This document shows, one piece after another, positions 1 through 8,946 of a DNA stretch of 64,000 nt. Source of the stretch: Paenibacillus tepidiphilus (GTDB lineage Bacteria > Bacillota > Bacilli > Paenibacillales > Paenibacillaceae). The notes beneath the pieces were generated by a model. That model worked only from the letters and a program-made list of their open reading frames with translations. It was not told the DNA's origin and made no database searches. Position 1 is the stretch's first letter. The number at the start of each line of letters is the position of its first letter. Location of the stretch: contig NZ_VWRQ01000009.1 of assembly GCF_008635795.1 (NCBI RefSeq), forward strand, positions 62,001-126,000, read 5' to 3'. Both the position numbers and the translations under genes were made by a program.

Positions 1-418
1 GCAGGCGCGCGAGCAGCATATCCGCCGCGAGAAGGCGACGTCGAATATCTGCTCCAACCAGGCGCTGCTGGCGCTGTGCGCATCGGTCTACCTGTCCATC
101 ATGGGCAAGGAAGGCATGCGCGAGGTCGGCGAGCTGAACATCCGCAAGAGCCGTTATGCCGCTGGCAAGCTCGCCGGAATCAGCGGAGCCGAAGCTGCCT
201 TTACTGCACCTTACTTCAATGAATTCGTCGTGAAGCTGCCGGAAGGCGCAAATATCCCAGAAATTAATAGACAATTGCTGAAGGCCGGTATTCTCGGCGG
301 CTACGACCTCGGCCGTGATTATCCCGAGCTGGCCGGACATATGCTGATTGCCGTTACCGAGAAGAGAAGCAAGACCGAAATCGACCAATTCGCGAGCGCA
401 CTGGAGGGCTGTCTATGA
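1..418 (+). CDS. gcvPA: Glycine dehydrogenase (decarboxylating) subunit 1, C-terminal part
   Basis: This is the last 138 or so codons of the alpha half of the split P-protein of the glycine cleavage system. The frame is open from base 2 and its start lies before the window. The conserved block [12 protein letters not shown] is read at about 26-64, as expected near the C-terminal third of GcvPA. The stop codon (416-418) overlaps the ATG of gcvPB (415), so the two subunits are translationally coupled. The split into two genes is usual in Firmicutes; proteobacteria have one fused gcvP. The identification is firm, but the N-terminal part cannot be judged. Confidence 0.95.
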   Translation, partial: QAREQHIRREKATSNICSNQALLALCASVYLSIMGKEGMREVGELNIRKSRYAAGKLAGISGAEAAFTAPYFNEFVVKLPEGANIPEINRQLLKAGILGGYDLGRDYPELAGHMLIAVTEKRSKTEIDQFASALEGCL

Positions 419-1875
419 AACCGGAACAAAGTCTGATCTTCGAGCTGAGCCGCCCCGGACGCTCGGCCTACTCTCTGCCCGTCTGTGACGTACCGCAGGG
501 TGAAGCCCTGGAAAGCCTGATTCCCGCCGGACTTCTGCGCAGCGAGCCGGCGGTGCTGCCGGAAGTGTCGGAGGTCGATGTCATCCGCCACTATACCGCC
601 CTCTCCCGCCGCAATTTCGGCGTCGACAACGGATTTTATCCGCTGGGCTCCTGCACGATGAAATATAATCCGAAGATCAACGAGGATGTTGCCCGCTTCC
701 CCGGCCTGTCCAAGATTCATCCCTACCAGCCGGAAGAGAGCCTTCAAGGCGCACTGGAGCTGATGTACACCCTGCAGCAGGACCTCGCCGCCCTGACCGG
801 CATGGATGCCGTCTCCCTGCAGCCGGCCGCCGGCGCCCACGGTGAATGGACCGGCCTGATGATGATCCGCGCCTACCATGAGAGCCGCGGCGAGACCCGC
901 ACCAAGGTCATCGTGCCCGATTCCTCGCACGGCACGAACCCGGCCAGTGCCGCAGCCGCCGGTCTCGACACCGTGACGATTCCGTCCAATGCTCTGGGAA
1001 TGGTCGATCTGGAAGCATTGAAGGCGGCGGTCGGCAGCGACACCGCCGCCCTGATGCTGACCAACCCGAGCACACTGGGATTGTTCGAAACGCAAATTGT
1101 CGAGATCGCGTCCATCGTGCATGAAGCGGGTGGCCTGCTCTACTACGACGGTGCCAACTCCAACGCGATTATGGGCATCACCCGCCCCGGCGATATGGGC
1201 TTTGACGTCGTGCACCTGAATCTGCACAAGACGATGAGCACCCCGCACGGCGGCGGCGGCCCGGGCGCCGGTCCGGTCGGTGTAAAGGCGAAGCTGATTC
1301 CGTTCCTGCCGCAGCCGACCGTAGTCCGGAATGAAGACGGCAGCTTCTCGCTGCATTCAGGCGGACCGGAGTCGATTGGACGCGTGAAGGCTTACTACGG
1401 CAACTTCGGCATCCTTGTGCGGGCTTATGCCTACATCCGCACTTATGGTCCCGAAGGCCTGCGCGAAGTATCCGAGAATGCCGTGCTGAACGCCAATTAT
1501 ATGATGCACCGGCTGGCGCCATATTTTGAAATCCCGTATCCGGGCGTCTGCAAGCATGAATTCGTCATGTCCGGCCGCAATCTGAAGCAGTACGGCGTAC
1601 GGACACTGGATGTGGCCAAACGGCTGCTTGACTTCGGTTACCATCCGCCGACCGTCTACTTCCCGCTGACCGTTGAGGAATGCATGATGATTGAGCCGAC
1701 CGAAACCGAAAGCAAAGAAACGCTGGACGGCTTTATTGACACGATGATTCAGATCGTTAGAGAAGCGCAGGAAACGCCGGAGATTGTCATCAACGCTCCG
1801 CATACGACGGAGATTAGCCGGCTCGACGAGACGCAGGCGGCCCGCAAGCCGGTGCTGAACTGCGCCTGCGGCTAA
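415..1875 (+). CDS. gcvPB: Glycine dehydrogenase (decarboxylating) subunit 2
   Basis: This is the beta half of the PLP-dependent P-protein, 486 residues, the usual length. With GcvPA it decarboxylates glycine and passes the aminomethyl group to the lipoyl arm of GcvH. The PLP lysine is visible in [19 protein letters not shown] (about K272). The N-terminal substrate-site block [14 protein letters not shown] is also present. The ATG overlaps the stop of gcvPA (ATGA), which fixes the start. A strong hairpin follows at 1942-1980. The C-terminus ends in CACG, a cysteine pair I attach no function to. No gcvT or gcvH lies in the window; gcvT probably precedes gcvPA outside it. Confidence 0.97.
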   Translation: MKPEQSLIFELSRPGRSAYSLPVCDVPQGEALESLIPAGLLRSEPAVLPEVSEVDVIRHYTALSRRNFGVDNGFYPLGSCTMKYNPKINEDVARFPGLSKIHPYQPEESLQGALELMYTLQQDLAALTGMDAVSLQPAAGAHGEWTGLMMIRAYHESRGETRTKVIVPDSSHGTNPASAAAAGLDTVTIPSNALGMVDLEALKAAVGSDTAALMLTNPSTLGLFETQIVEIASIVHEAGGLLYYDGANSNAIMGITRPGDMGFDVVHLNLHKTMSTPHGGGGPGAGPVGVKAKLIPFLPQPTVVRNEDGSFSLHSGGPESIGRVKAYYGNFGILVRAYAYIRTYGPEGLREVSENAVLNANYMMHRLAPYFEIPYPGVCKHEFVMSGRNLKQYGVRTLDVAKRLLDFGYHPPTVYFPLTVEECMMIEPTETESKETLDGFIDTMIQIVREAQETPEIVINAPHTTEISRLDETQAARKPVLNCACG

Positions 1876-1941
1876 ATAACAACCCATATTGGCGCTTTGC
1901 GTAAGGCTCCCAATATCTGCATACCGGTTAGATTAAACAGC

Positions 1942-1985
1942 AACGGGTGTACTCTCCTGGTCAAGGAAAGTACACCCGTTCTTTG
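1942..1985. terminator. Bidirectional intrinsic terminator between gcvPB and the LuxR gene
   Basis: A perfect 12-bp stem pairs 1942-1953 with 1969-1980, closing a 15-base loop, and is followed by TCTTT-type sequence on the plus strand. It lies between two convergent genes and can serve both. The minus-strand T tract is weaker. Confidence 0.8.
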
Positions 1986-2017
1986 AGTCGTATAGACAAC
2001 CTCTATGTATAAATACG

Positions 2018-2806
2018 TTACATTTCATCCCCCGAAGACCGTACCAGTCTCTTCACAAATTGCGACCGGTCGTTCACCTTCATCTTTAAGTAGATACTCT
2101 TCACCATGTTCCGGACCGTGCCTTCACTAATCCCCAGCTCATTGGAAATGTAGAGCGCACTCTTCTCGTGGGACCACAAATGGGCCACATCCCGCTCCCG
2201 GGCCGTCAGCCGGTATTGCAGGAACAGGATTTCCTGACTGCAGCGCTGCAGATCCGGGGTATGGTTCAGCCACTTGCCCGCAATGCTGGAGACGATTTGC
2301 CGGACGAACGGAATGGCGAATTCAATTTGCTGTCCCTGATGAAAAGAAATATCCAGATAGCCCCGGACCATTCCGTCCAGATGAACCGGCGCACAGACGC
2401 AATTCCAGCTCTGCAAAGCCGGATTGGAGTGCTCCGCCCCCTTCACCACAGCCATCCGGTTCATTTCCATGGACAGCGAGACCGCATTCAAGCCGGCGTG
2501 GTCTGCAGAGAGGCTCTTGCCGATGCTAAAACCTATTTGCTCCATTTCGGCCTGGATGTCAAGGGAGGAGCTGGAGAACTCCAGTAGCCGTCCGGATGAA
2601 TCTGTCAGAAAAAAAGCGTGCGGAATAGATATGTATCTTTCAATATCGGCAATCTCCTTGCGGATTAACTGGATCATAGCATGATGGTAGGCATGCTGCA
2701 GAGTATCTGTGGAAGCGCCTCTCTTCTGGACTGCAGGCATTAACGGCTGGAAATTCAGATCCCCCGGCGTACACCAGGCTTTGCGGTCTGTAAATGAAGT
2801 GTTCAA
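2018..2806 (-). CDS. LuxR-type transcriptional regulator with N-terminal sensory domain
   Basis: This is a predicted DNA-binding regulator of 262 residues. The C-terminal 60 residues hold a GerE/LuxR helix-turn-helix: LTARERDVAHLWSHEK, then GISEGTVRNMVKSIYLK (about 200-250). Residues 30-180 resemble the GAF/PAS-like N-terminal region of AcoR-type activators (FFLTDSSGRLLEF, then a cysteine-containing core). There is no phospho-acceptor receiver domain, so ligand control is more likely than two-component control. The start is a TTG preceded by GAGGGGGG at good spacing. Upstream, TTTACA with an AT-rich block is a weak promoter candidate. It stands alone between gcvPB and a divergent exporter operon, which could be its target, but nothing proves this. 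Confidence 0.8.
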   Translation of the reverse strand: MNTSFTDRKAWCTPGDLNFQPLMPAVQKRGASTDTLQHAYHHAMIQLIRKEIADIERYISIPHAFFLTDSSGRLLEFSSSSLDIQAEMEQIGFSIGKSLSADHAGLNAVSLSMEMNRMAVVKGAEHSNPALQSWNCVCAPVHLDGMVRGYLDISFHQGQQIEFAIPFVRQIVSSIAGKWLNHTPDLQRCSQEILFLQYRLTARERDVAHLWSHEKSALYISNELGISEGTVRNMVKSIYLKMKVNDRSQFVKRLVRSSGDEM

Positions 2807-3075
2807 CCCATTCCCCCCTCGCCAGACCGTATTTTGACATAAACAACGATTGATTATTCTATTATGTATATTCCTGTAAAAAAATCCACTCTAAATTTTA
2901 CCGCAAACCATAAACAAAGTAAATATACGCTGCCGGCGTCTTCCCTTCCTATGTTCCGCTGCAAATAAATTTGCTTTCTCGCTATAATCCGCTAGTTTTC
3001 GACAAAGCTGGAGTGCTATATTGACTAGGCATGTCTTTGGAGATGTGAAAAAGCTATTAAAGGGAGGTTCGCGTC
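2807..3075. other. Divergent intergenic region between LuxR gene and ABC exporter
   Basis: This is an A/T-rich stretch with no convincing ORF. On the plus strand TATAAT lies at 2983-2988 with only a poor -35 (CTGCAA, 2959-2964, 18-base gap), which may mean activator-dependent transcription of the exporter. An AGGGAGG ribosome-binding site at 3061-3067 serves the TTG start at 3076. Confidence 0.4.
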
Positions 3076-4128
3076 TTGAGTATTATCGAAGCCAAAGAGC
3101 TGTCCAAGTCCTTCATGCAGGCTGTGAAGGAACCGGGTCTTGCGGGTGCGTTCAAGCATCTGCTGTTCCCGAAGCATATCGAGAAGGTGGCGGTGAAGCC
3201 GCTGAACCTCAGCGTGGAGGCCGGTGAAACGGTAGCGTATGTCGGACCGAACGGTGCCGGCAAATCGACCACGATTAAGATGCTGACCGGCATTCTGGCC
3301 CCTTCGGCAGGCAGCATTTCTGTAAACGGTATCAATCCTTACAAAAAAAGAATGGAGAACGCCGCCCAGATCGGCGCCGTCTTCGGCCAGCGCACCCAGC
3401 TGTGGTGGGATATCCCGATTGTCGAATCGTTCTCGCTGCTGAAGGATATCTACCATATCCCCGAAGCGGTGTACCGCCGCAACCTGGATCAATTCATCGA
3501 GCTGCTGGGTATGGATGAATTCATTCACCTCTCCGCCCGCAAGCTGTCGCTCGGCCAGCGCATGCGTGCCGATCTCGCAGCCGCGCTCTTACATAATCCG
3601 CCGATCCTGTACCTGGATGAGCCCACCATCGGTCTCGATGTATCCGTGAAGCAGAAGATCCGCGAGTTCATTAAAAAAATTAACGAAGAGCAGCAGACCA
3701 CCGTCATGCTGACCACCCATGATCTCGGCGATATCGAGGACCTCTGCAAGCGTCTGGTCATCATCGACCACGGGTCCATTATTTATGACGGCAGCCTGAG
3801 CGAGGTCAAGTCGCGGTTCGCCCGAAACCGGTTGATCTTCTTCCAGATAGCCGAGCCGCTGCCGCTCCTGATGGAGCAGCTTGCTGCCACGCCCGGCATG
3901 AAGCTGGTACAGCAGAGCGAGCTGGAATTCTCTGTAGCGTTCGACCGGTACGAATACACGGCCAGCGATGTCGTCAGCCGTGTGATGCGTCAGGGGGAAG
4001 TCGTCGACTTCCGCATGGAGGAGACGGGGATTGAGCAGGTGATCAAGGCAGTCTACGACGGCAATCTGGAGCTGAATCACGCCGAAAGCGGGGAGGTGGC
4101 ACAGAGTCATGCCCACAGCCAGGCTTAA
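3076..4128 (+). CDS. ABC exporter ATP-binding protein (COG4586 type)
   Basis: This is the ATPase of an ABC-2 type transporter, 350 residues. Walker A is GPNGAGKSTTIKML (about 54-67). The signature region is LSLGQRMRADLAAALL, with LSLGQ instead of LSGGQ. Walker B is ILYLDEPTIGLD, and the H-loop is TTHDLGDIEDL. An N-terminal extension with LAGAFKHLLFPKHIEK before Walker A is typical of the COG4586 ATPases that pair with two DUF990/ABC-2 permeases. The start is TTG at 3076, fixed by AGGGAGG eight bases upstream. It overlaps the next gene by 20 bases, so the three genes form an operon. The substrate cannot be told from sequence; relatives are annotated loosely as antibiotic or Na+ exporters. Confidence 0.9.
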   Translation: MSIIEAKELSKSFMQAVKEPGLAGAFKHLLFPKHIEKVAVKPLNLSVEAGETVAYVGPNGAGKSTTIKMLTGILAPSAGSISVNGINPYKKRMENAAQIGAVFGQRTQLWWDIPIVESFSLLKDIYHIPEAVYRRNLDQFIELLGMDEFIHLSARKLSLGQRMRADLAAALLHNPPILYLDEPTIGLDVSVKQKIREFIKKINEEQQTTVMLTTHDLGDIEDLCKRLVIIDHGSIIYDGSLSEVKSRFARNRLIFFQIAEPLPLLMEQLAATPGMKLVQQSELEFSVAFDRYEYTASDVVSRVMRQGEVVDFRMEETGIEQVIKAVYDGNLELNHAESGEVAQSHAHSQA

Positions 4129-4915
4129 AATGTACCGCAGCATCGCCAACCGTTCCCTGCAGAATGTGCTGGCCTACCGGAATTCCTATGTCATTAATTT
4201 TCTGGCAGGTACCATCAACCTGCTGGCGATTTACTTCTTATGGAAAGGGATTTATAGCGGCCGGATCGAGGTGGGCGGCTACACATGGGATCAGATGAAG
4301 ACTTATTTGCTGGTCACCTTTCTGGCCAACTCCGTATTGTCCTGGTACTCCGAGACAGCCATCTCCGGCAAAATCCTCGACGGCAGCGTAGCTGTCGACC
4401 TGCTAAAACCAATTGACTTTCAAAGTGCGCGCTTCGCGGAGACGCTGGGCTCCAGCCTGTTTGAAGGGGCGCAAAGCCTGATTCTGATTACCGTGTTCGC
4501 CCTATGCATCACCGGCATCGCGTTTCCGGACTCTGCCCTTGTCTATGTACTGTTTATCTTCAGTCTGCTGGGGGCAGTGCTGGTCAAATTCGGCATTGTG
4601 TATCTCGCGGCGCTGGTCTGCTTCTGGTCCACCGGCTCCATGGGCATTGTCTGGACCCGGATTGCCCTGACCAATCTGCTGTCCGGTGCGCTGGTGCCGC
4701 TGGCTTTCTTCCCGGACTGGCTGGAGCGTCTGGCTCTGGTGCTGCCGTTTCAGAGCATTATTCATACACCGACGATGATCTTTCTGGAGCAGGCCGGAAC
4801 CTGGGAGAGCCTCTCGCTGATCGGCTTGCAGTGGTTCTGGGGCATCCTGCTCTGGCTGGCCGGCAAAGCCATGTGGAGCTGGGCCGTCCGGCAGGTGACC
4901 ATTCATGGCGGATAA
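4109..4915 (+). CDS. ABC-2 family permease, first subunit
   Basis: This is an integral membrane protein of 268 residues with about six hydrophobic segments. They begin with SYVINFLAGTINLLAIYFLW (about 27-46), and there is a long amphipathic loop containing ETAISGKILDGSVAVDLLKP. This loop and overall pattern match the COG4587 permeases that partner COG4586 ATPases. The start overlaps the ATPase gene and has GGGGAGGTGG 9-10 bases upstream. Its stop falls 20 bases before the ATG of the next permease. Export function is inferred from the operon, and the substrate is unknown. Confidence 0.85.
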   Translation: MPTARLKMYRSIANRSLQNVLAYRNSYVINFLAGTINLLAIYFLWKGIYSGRIEVGGYTWDQMKTYLLVTFLANSVLSWYSETAISGKILDGSVAVDLLKPIDFQSARFAETLGSSLFEGAQSLILITVFALCITGIAFPDSALVYVLFIFSLLGAVLVKFGIVYLAALVCFWSTGSMGIVWTRIALTNLLSGALVPLAFFPDWLERLALVLPFQSIIHTPTMIFLEQAGTWESLSLIGLQWFWGILLWLAGKAMWSWAVRQVTIHGG

Positions 4916-4934
4916 ATCACAGGGAGGGAAATCC

Positions 4935-5732
4935 ATGTCCTTAGGGCGGATGTTTTATTTGTACCGGAGGCTCTATGTGCAGCAGCTGAAGGCCATTCTG
5001 GAATACAACAAGGACTTCTATATCCTGATGTGCTCCGCGGCGCTGACCCAGGTACTCGGTTTTATATTCTTATGGGTCATTTATGACCGCATTCCCGATA
5101 TCAACGGCTGGCAGTTCTGGGAGGTCACGTTTATGTATGCGATGATCTTTCTGACTGAAGGCGTAGCCTCCTTGTTCTTCGAGGGGACCTGGCGCATGGC
5201 GAGGCTGGTGAACTTCGGGGAAATGGACCGCTACCTGCTGCGGCCGGTGCCGGTGGTGCTGCAGGTGTTCTGCACTGGGATCGGCATCAATGGCCTCGGC
5301 AACCTGCTGATCGGCGGAGTGATTATCTGGCAGTCGCTGGCGCATGGCCAGGTGGAATGGACTGCCGGCAAAGCGGCGGTGATCGTACTGCTGCTGGTGA
5401 CCGCCGTCATTATCCGGGTGGCGATCAACCTGGCCGGCAATTCTGCCGCCTTCTGGATCCGCAATGCCGGCAATGCCTTCCCGCTGATGGTGCATAACCT
5501 GGCCGATCTGGCGAAGTACCCGATTACCCTGTTCCCGCAGGCCATCCGGATATTGATTTCTACGATCCTGCCTTATGCCTTTATCAGCTTCTTTCCTGCC
5601 ACTTATATTTTCGGCAAAAGCGAATGGTCCGGCTGGTGGATGCTCGCACCTGTAGCGGCCATAGCCATGGCCTTCGCTTCCTACGGCATCTTCCGCTTCG
5701 GCCTGTCAAGGTATGAGAGCACGGGGAACTGA
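4935..5732 (+). CDS. ABC-2 family permease, second subunit (DUF990 / COG3694 type)
   Basis: This is the third gene of the exporter operon, about 265 residues with six predicted membrane segments. The loop EGTWRMARLVNFGEMDRYLLRPVPV is typical of COG3694 permeases. I start it at ATG 4935 because AGGGAGGG lies six bases upstream. An in-frame ATG at 4905 overlaps the previous gene and has no comparable ribosome-binding site. With the two upstream genes it should form a heterodimeric membrane channel driven by an ATPase dimer. A strong terminator follows at 5788-5843, ending the operon. Confidence 0.85.
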   Translation: MSLGRMFYLYRRLYVQQLKAILEYNKDFYILMCSAALTQVLGFIFLWVIYDRIPDINGWQFWEVTFMYAMIFLTEGVASLFFEGTWRMARLVNFGEMDRYLLRPVPVVLQVFCTGIGINGLGNLLIGGVIIWQSLAHGQVEWTAGKAAVIVLLLVTAVIIRVAINLAGNSAAFWIRNAGNAFPLMVHNLADLAKYPITLFPQAIRILISTILPYAFISFFPATYIFGKSEWSGWWMLAPVAAIAMAFASYGIFRFGLSRYESTGN

Positions 5733-5787
5733 CCCCGGACCGTCCACAGAGCCTTAGCCGCATACCGATGATGTTCGTCTCGAACTG

Positions 5788-5843
5788 AACGGGCCATCCC
5801 TTCCAAAGCCTGTCGGGCTTACGGGATGGCCCGTTTCTTTTAT
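5788..5843 (+). terminator. Intrinsic terminator of the ABC exporter operon
   Basis: A 13-bp perfect stem pairs 5788-5800 with 5823-5835 and is followed by TCTTTTATT. The distal part overlaps the stop codon end of the convergent small gene at 5840. Confidence 0.9.
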
Positions 5844-6124
5844 TCAGTAAGAGCGAGCCTCTCAATGGTTTCCGGTCCGCTCCAATGCGGTTTCTCCCCG
5901 CTCCACTTCTGTCTTTCACCCGTTCCATTCACGTCTGTTTTTACCGCATGCCGGATATTCTGCCCTGTCTCCTGCCCTGTGCCGCCGCCCAGCCGCCGGC
6001 CTGCTTCCGGCGTAAACTCCATCGGCAGCGAGGTATAATGGAGTACCCCCATTAATAGAGCCGTCAGCGCAAGAATACCCGCAGTGTATTTGTAGCCGAA
6101 CGACCATTTCGATAACCAGGCCAT
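5840..6124 (-). CDS. Small single-pass membrane protein, unknown function
   Basis: This is a 94-residue protein I do not recognise. A short basic N-terminus is followed by one hydrophobic segment, AGILALTALLMGVLHYTSL (about 15-33). A polar, Gly/Arg/Lys-rich tail (RRLGGGTGQETGQ) ends it. The ATG has GGAGGAG six bases upstream, which supports real translation. It lies downstream of the antiporter gene on the same strand, separated by a terminator, so it is probably its own transcript. The single N-terminal segment could be a signal anchor with an outside tail. Function is not assigned. Confidence 0.6.
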   Translation of the reverse strand: MAWLSKWSFGYKYTAGILALTALLMGVLHYTSLPMEFTPEAGRRLGGGTGQETGQNIRHAVKTDVNGTGERQKWSGEKPHWSGPETIERLALTE

Positions 6125-6298
6125 CCTTCACTCCTCCATTCCCCAATCTGATATTGAATTCTAATCCCCGTATGTATCTTTCTTTTCCTTGATTAAGTGT
6201 AGTGGCAGAATGCCTCCGCCAACACCTTCCGGCGCACGGTTTCCGTCTCCGTCCGCAGGCGGATTTCGGAGTCGTTCCCTGGGCAGAACCGGCCATGC

Positions 6299-6326
6299 CA
6301 AAAAGCCATTCCGGATGGAATGGCTT
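6299..6326 (-). terminator. Intrinsic terminator of the antiporter gene
   Basis: On the minus strand a 10-bp stem (6317-6326 with 6303-6312) and a 4-base loop are followed by TTTTTGG. It lies 43 bases after the antiporter stop codon. Confidence 0.85.
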
Positions 6327-6368
6327 CCTGGTATTCACTTGTACCTGGCGGACGGCCAAAATCTGCGC

Positions 6369-7532
6369 CTACATCTTCTCAGCTATCCGCGCTTCCTTCG
6401 GTGCACGGAACAAAGCCTTCAGCAGCGGAGGCGTGACCAGTGTGGTCAATATCACCACAATGATGACCGAGGTGAAATATTCCGGGACCAGCAGTCCGCT
6501 CTCCAGCCCGGTGGCGGCAATGATCAGCGCAACTTCGCCCCGCGACACCATACCCGCACCGATTATCGCGGAAGAACGCATACTAAACCCGGTCAGCCGC
6601 GCCCCCATTCCGCCGCCAAGCAATTTGGCCAGTACGGAAGCCACAAACAGGATCACGACAAAGCCGATCTGCTGCCCAATCCCTTCAAAGGTTACGCTAA
6701 GGCCGATGCTGACGAAGAAGACCAGCACAAACAGTGAATAGGCGATCGGCTCGACCTTGGTCTCCACCACATGCTTAAATGAAGTCTGAGCGATGGCGAT
6801 GCCGGCCATAAACGATCCAATGATACCGGCCATTCCCATGCGCTCGGCGAAATAGGCATAGGCGAAGCAGATAATCAGCGCAGCCGTGACCGTGGTTTCC
6901 GTTACGCGAAGCGGAGCGAACCACTTCATTATCCGCGGCACCAGCAGCCAGGCGAACAGCAGTGCAACCGCGAAGAAGATCACTTTTTTGCCGATCAGCA
7001 GACTTAATGAAATATCACTCCCGGTGCCAAAAAAGCTCATCAGCACGGCCAGCAAAATGACGACGAGAATATCATCGACCACAGCGGCACCGAGTATCGT
7101 CGTGCCTTCCGGTGAATTCAGCCGGTCCATCTCTTTCAGCACCTGTACAGAAATACTGACCGATGTCGCACTCAGCGCCACTCCAAGAAACAGGGAGTTG
7201 TGGTATGCGAAGCCAAAGGCCTCACCGATCCCCAGCCCTCCGAGAAACGGCAGTACAATACCGCCCACGGCAACCGCGACCGCCGACTTCCAGTTGCGCC
7301 GCAGCTGCTCCAGATCCGTCTCCAGCCCGGCAATGAACATCAGGAGCAGCACGCCGATCTCGGACATGTAATGAATGAATTCGCCGTCCTGCACCCAGCC
7401 GAGTACCGCCGGACCCAGGATGATCCCGGCAAGCAGCTTGCCGAGGACGGCAGGCTGGCCCAAGCGCACCGAAAGATCGCCGGCCAACTTCGTGAACAAC
7501 AGAATAAGCATAAGCGTCAGAATGAATTCCAT
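6369..7532 (-). CDS. Cation:proton antiporter, CPA2 (Kef/NapA-like) family
   Basis: This is a membrane antiporter of about 387 residues with 11-12 hydrophobic segments, in the Na+/H+ exchanger domain family (CPA2). Family-like blocks include GQPAVLGKLLAGIILGPAVL (about 25), ATSVSISVQVLKEM, the acidic pair GAAVVDDILVVILLAVL (ion-binding aspartates about 150) and MVSRGEVALIIA. It lacks the C-terminal RCK/TrkA domain of full Kef channels. Exchange of Na+ or K+ for H+ at the cytoplasmic membrane is inferred. The start is either ATG 7541 (only two bases after GGAGG) or ATG 7532 (11 bases after); I prefer 7532. The gene has its own promoter and a leader with an internal terminator hairpin, suggesting conditional expression. 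Confidence 0.88.
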   Translation of the reverse strand: MEFILTLMLILLFTKLAGDLSVRLGQPAVLGKLLAGIILGPAVLGWVQDGEFIHYMSEIGVLLLMFIAGLETDLEQLRRNWKSAVAVAVGGIVLPFLGGLGIGEAFGFAYHNSLFLGVALSATSVSISVQVLKEMDRLNSPEGTTILGAAVVDDILVVILLAVLMSFFGTGSDISLSLLIGKKVIFFAVALLFAWLLVPRIMKWFAPLRVTETTVTAALIICFAYAYFAERMGMAGIIGSFMAGIAIAQTSFKHVVETKVEPIAYSLFVLVFFVSIGLSVTFEGIGQQIGFVVILFVASVLAKLLGGGMGARLTGFSMRSSAIIGAGMVSRGEVALIIAATGLESGLLVPEYFTSVIIVVILTTLVTPPLLKALFRAPKEARIAEKM

Positions 7533-7590
7533 TGGGGGCATCCCCTCCTTCTCTAAGCTGTCGGAACTGAACGGAAGGGCCCCCTTGACC

Positions 7591-7628
7591 CAAAAAAGAC
7601 AAAAAGGAGCCCTTGGTGACAGGCTCCT
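7591..7628 (-). terminator. Intrinsic terminator inside the antiporter leader (attenuator candidate)
   Basis: On the minus strand AGGAGCC (7622-7628) pairs with GGCTCCT (7605-7611), followed by TTTTTGTCTTTTTT. It lies between a good promoter (7666-7694) and the antiporter start. It could simply end the upstream exporter transcript, or act as an attenuator for the antiporter. Flanking 8-mers GAACTGAA (minus strand, 7647-7654) and TTCAGTTC (minus strand, 7564-7571) are complementary and could enclose it. Confidence 0.7.
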
Positions 7629-7665
7629 CCTAAAAGGATCATTTTATTCAGTTCAATTACGAATA

Positions 7666-7694
7666 ATTATACCGGTAAAGTCACCGGCTGTAAA
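7666..7694 (-). promoter_or_regulatory. SigA-type promoter of the antiporter gene
   Basis: On the minus strand TTTACA (7689-7694), a 17-base spacer and TATAAT (7666-7671). Transcription would start near 7658 and give a leader of about 120 bases with the hairpin at 7605-7628. Confidence 0.7.
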
Positions 7695-7782
7695 CCGTAT
7701 CCTTCTGGTAAAAGCCTTTGGGTCGGCTGCACAGATAGCTGCGATTGTAGCCGGGAAGCCGCTTTGAACCATGCAATCCCGG

Positions 7783-8946
7783 CTAAACCCCGATACTCGC
7801 CTCGCTTGGGCGCATCACCGAGGAGCCGATGACCAGCAGAATCGCCGCCATCAGTCCCAGCACAGCGAAGGGCTGCCAGAGCACATCCCAGCCGCCGCCG
7901 GTCGAAGCCAGATCCACCGCCTGGATCGCCCACTTCTGCGGAACGAAGTTGGCTGCCTTCTGCATATATTCCGGCATAATGGACAGCGGCCAGAAGCAGC
8001 CGCCGAGCATGCAGGTAGGCGTGAGAATCAGCATATTAATCATGCCGGCATTCTTCGGATTGCGCAAGAGCCCGGCAATGGTAGAGGCGATCCCCATTGC
8101 CACCAGCATAAAGGTCGCCAGCACCAGGAAATAGAAGGTCATCGGTACCTCGTAGTCGTAGCGGAGCACCCATTTGCCGAGCACCAGCACGACGAGAATC
8201 TGAATCACTCCGACCATGCAGCTGCCTAGAAAGTTCCCAAGGGTAATCTCATAGGCGCGCACCGGAGCGCTGAACATCCGCATCATCGTCCGTCCCGTGC
8301 GGTCCTTCAGAATCTGCGTTACTGTACTGGATACCAGGTTCATCAGAAACAGCAGCGTCATGCCGGTCGCGACCCCAAGCGTCTGCCGGGGATACAAATC
8401 ATAATCCGTGCGGATGCTGCCGACATTATGCTCCCTGGCCTGCTCCAGAACTGCGGCGAATTGCGCTGTCTGATCCGCCTCACCGCTTGTATCGGCCGCT
8501 TGAATCAGACCCGCTGCGGCTGTCATTTCTGACACAATGGTATCGACCTTCATCTTGACCAGAATTGAGGATTCGCTGGTTCTAAGCTCATACATCCCCA
8601 CCTGCGGCCGGTTACCCTGTAATATATTGGCAGTATAATCAGCGGGAATCCACAGCCCGGCAGAGCCTTCCTGCGCAATGACCGCTTCCTTCAGTTCAGC
8701 CTCATCCTTTACTTCTTTTAAAGTATAGGCCCCCGTCCGCTCCAGCTCCGCAATCAAATGGCCTCCGGCCGTTCCCGCATCGCGGTTGCCGTACAGCAGA
8801 ACCGGGTTGCTGGCCTCCATCCCGCCGGTAATGAAGATCACTCCGGCTACAACGATCGACGGTACAAGAATGTGAATCAGCAGACCTTTACGCGAACCGA
8901 TCGTCCGCTTGATCATATTCCAGGCGATTGCCAATATTTTATGCAT
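7783..8946 (-). CDS. ABC-2 permease, LnrN-like, of a linearmycin-type exporter
   Basis: This is a membrane protein of 387 residues: one N-terminal membrane segment, a large extracellular domain (about 50-180) and five or so C-terminal segments. The stretch LKDRTGRTMMRMFSAPVRAYE is typical of ABC2_membrane_3 permeases. The start is ATG 8946, with GGAAGGTGG upstream, inside the end of the preceding permease (8-base overlap); the longer ORF has no better start. Gene order (ATPase, permease, permease, divergent NarL-type kinase and regulator) and lengths match the B. subtilis lnrLMN/lnrJK linearmycin resistance system. The match to Lnr is an inference from layout, and the true substrate may be another amphiphilic antibiotic or lipid. 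Confidence 0.82.
   Translation of the reverse strand: MHKILAIAWNMIKRTIGSRKGLLIHILVPSIVVAGVIFITGGMEASNPVLLYGNRDAGTAGGHLIAELERTGAYTLKEVKDEAELKEAVIAQEGSAGLWIPADYTANILQGNRPQVGMYELRTSESSILVKMKVDTIVSEMTAAAGLIQAADTSGEADQTAQFAAVLEQAREHNVGSIRTDYDLYPRQTLGVATGMTLLFLMNLVSSTVTQILKDRTGRTMMRMFSAPVRAYEITLGNFLGSCMVGVIQILVVLVLGKWVLRYDYEVPMTFYFLVLATFMLVAMGIASTIAGLLRNPKNAGMINMLILTPTCMLGGCFWPLSIMPEYMQKAANFVPQKWAIQAVDLASTGGGWDVLWQPFAVLGLMAAILLVIGSSVMRPSEASIGV

Noticed and set aside
319..1356. 345-residue open frame on the minus strand across gcvPB
   Set aside because: It is antisense to a firmly identified gene in GC-rich DNA, has no ribosome-binding site and its composition (Arg/Gly/His-rich) is that of a shadow frame.
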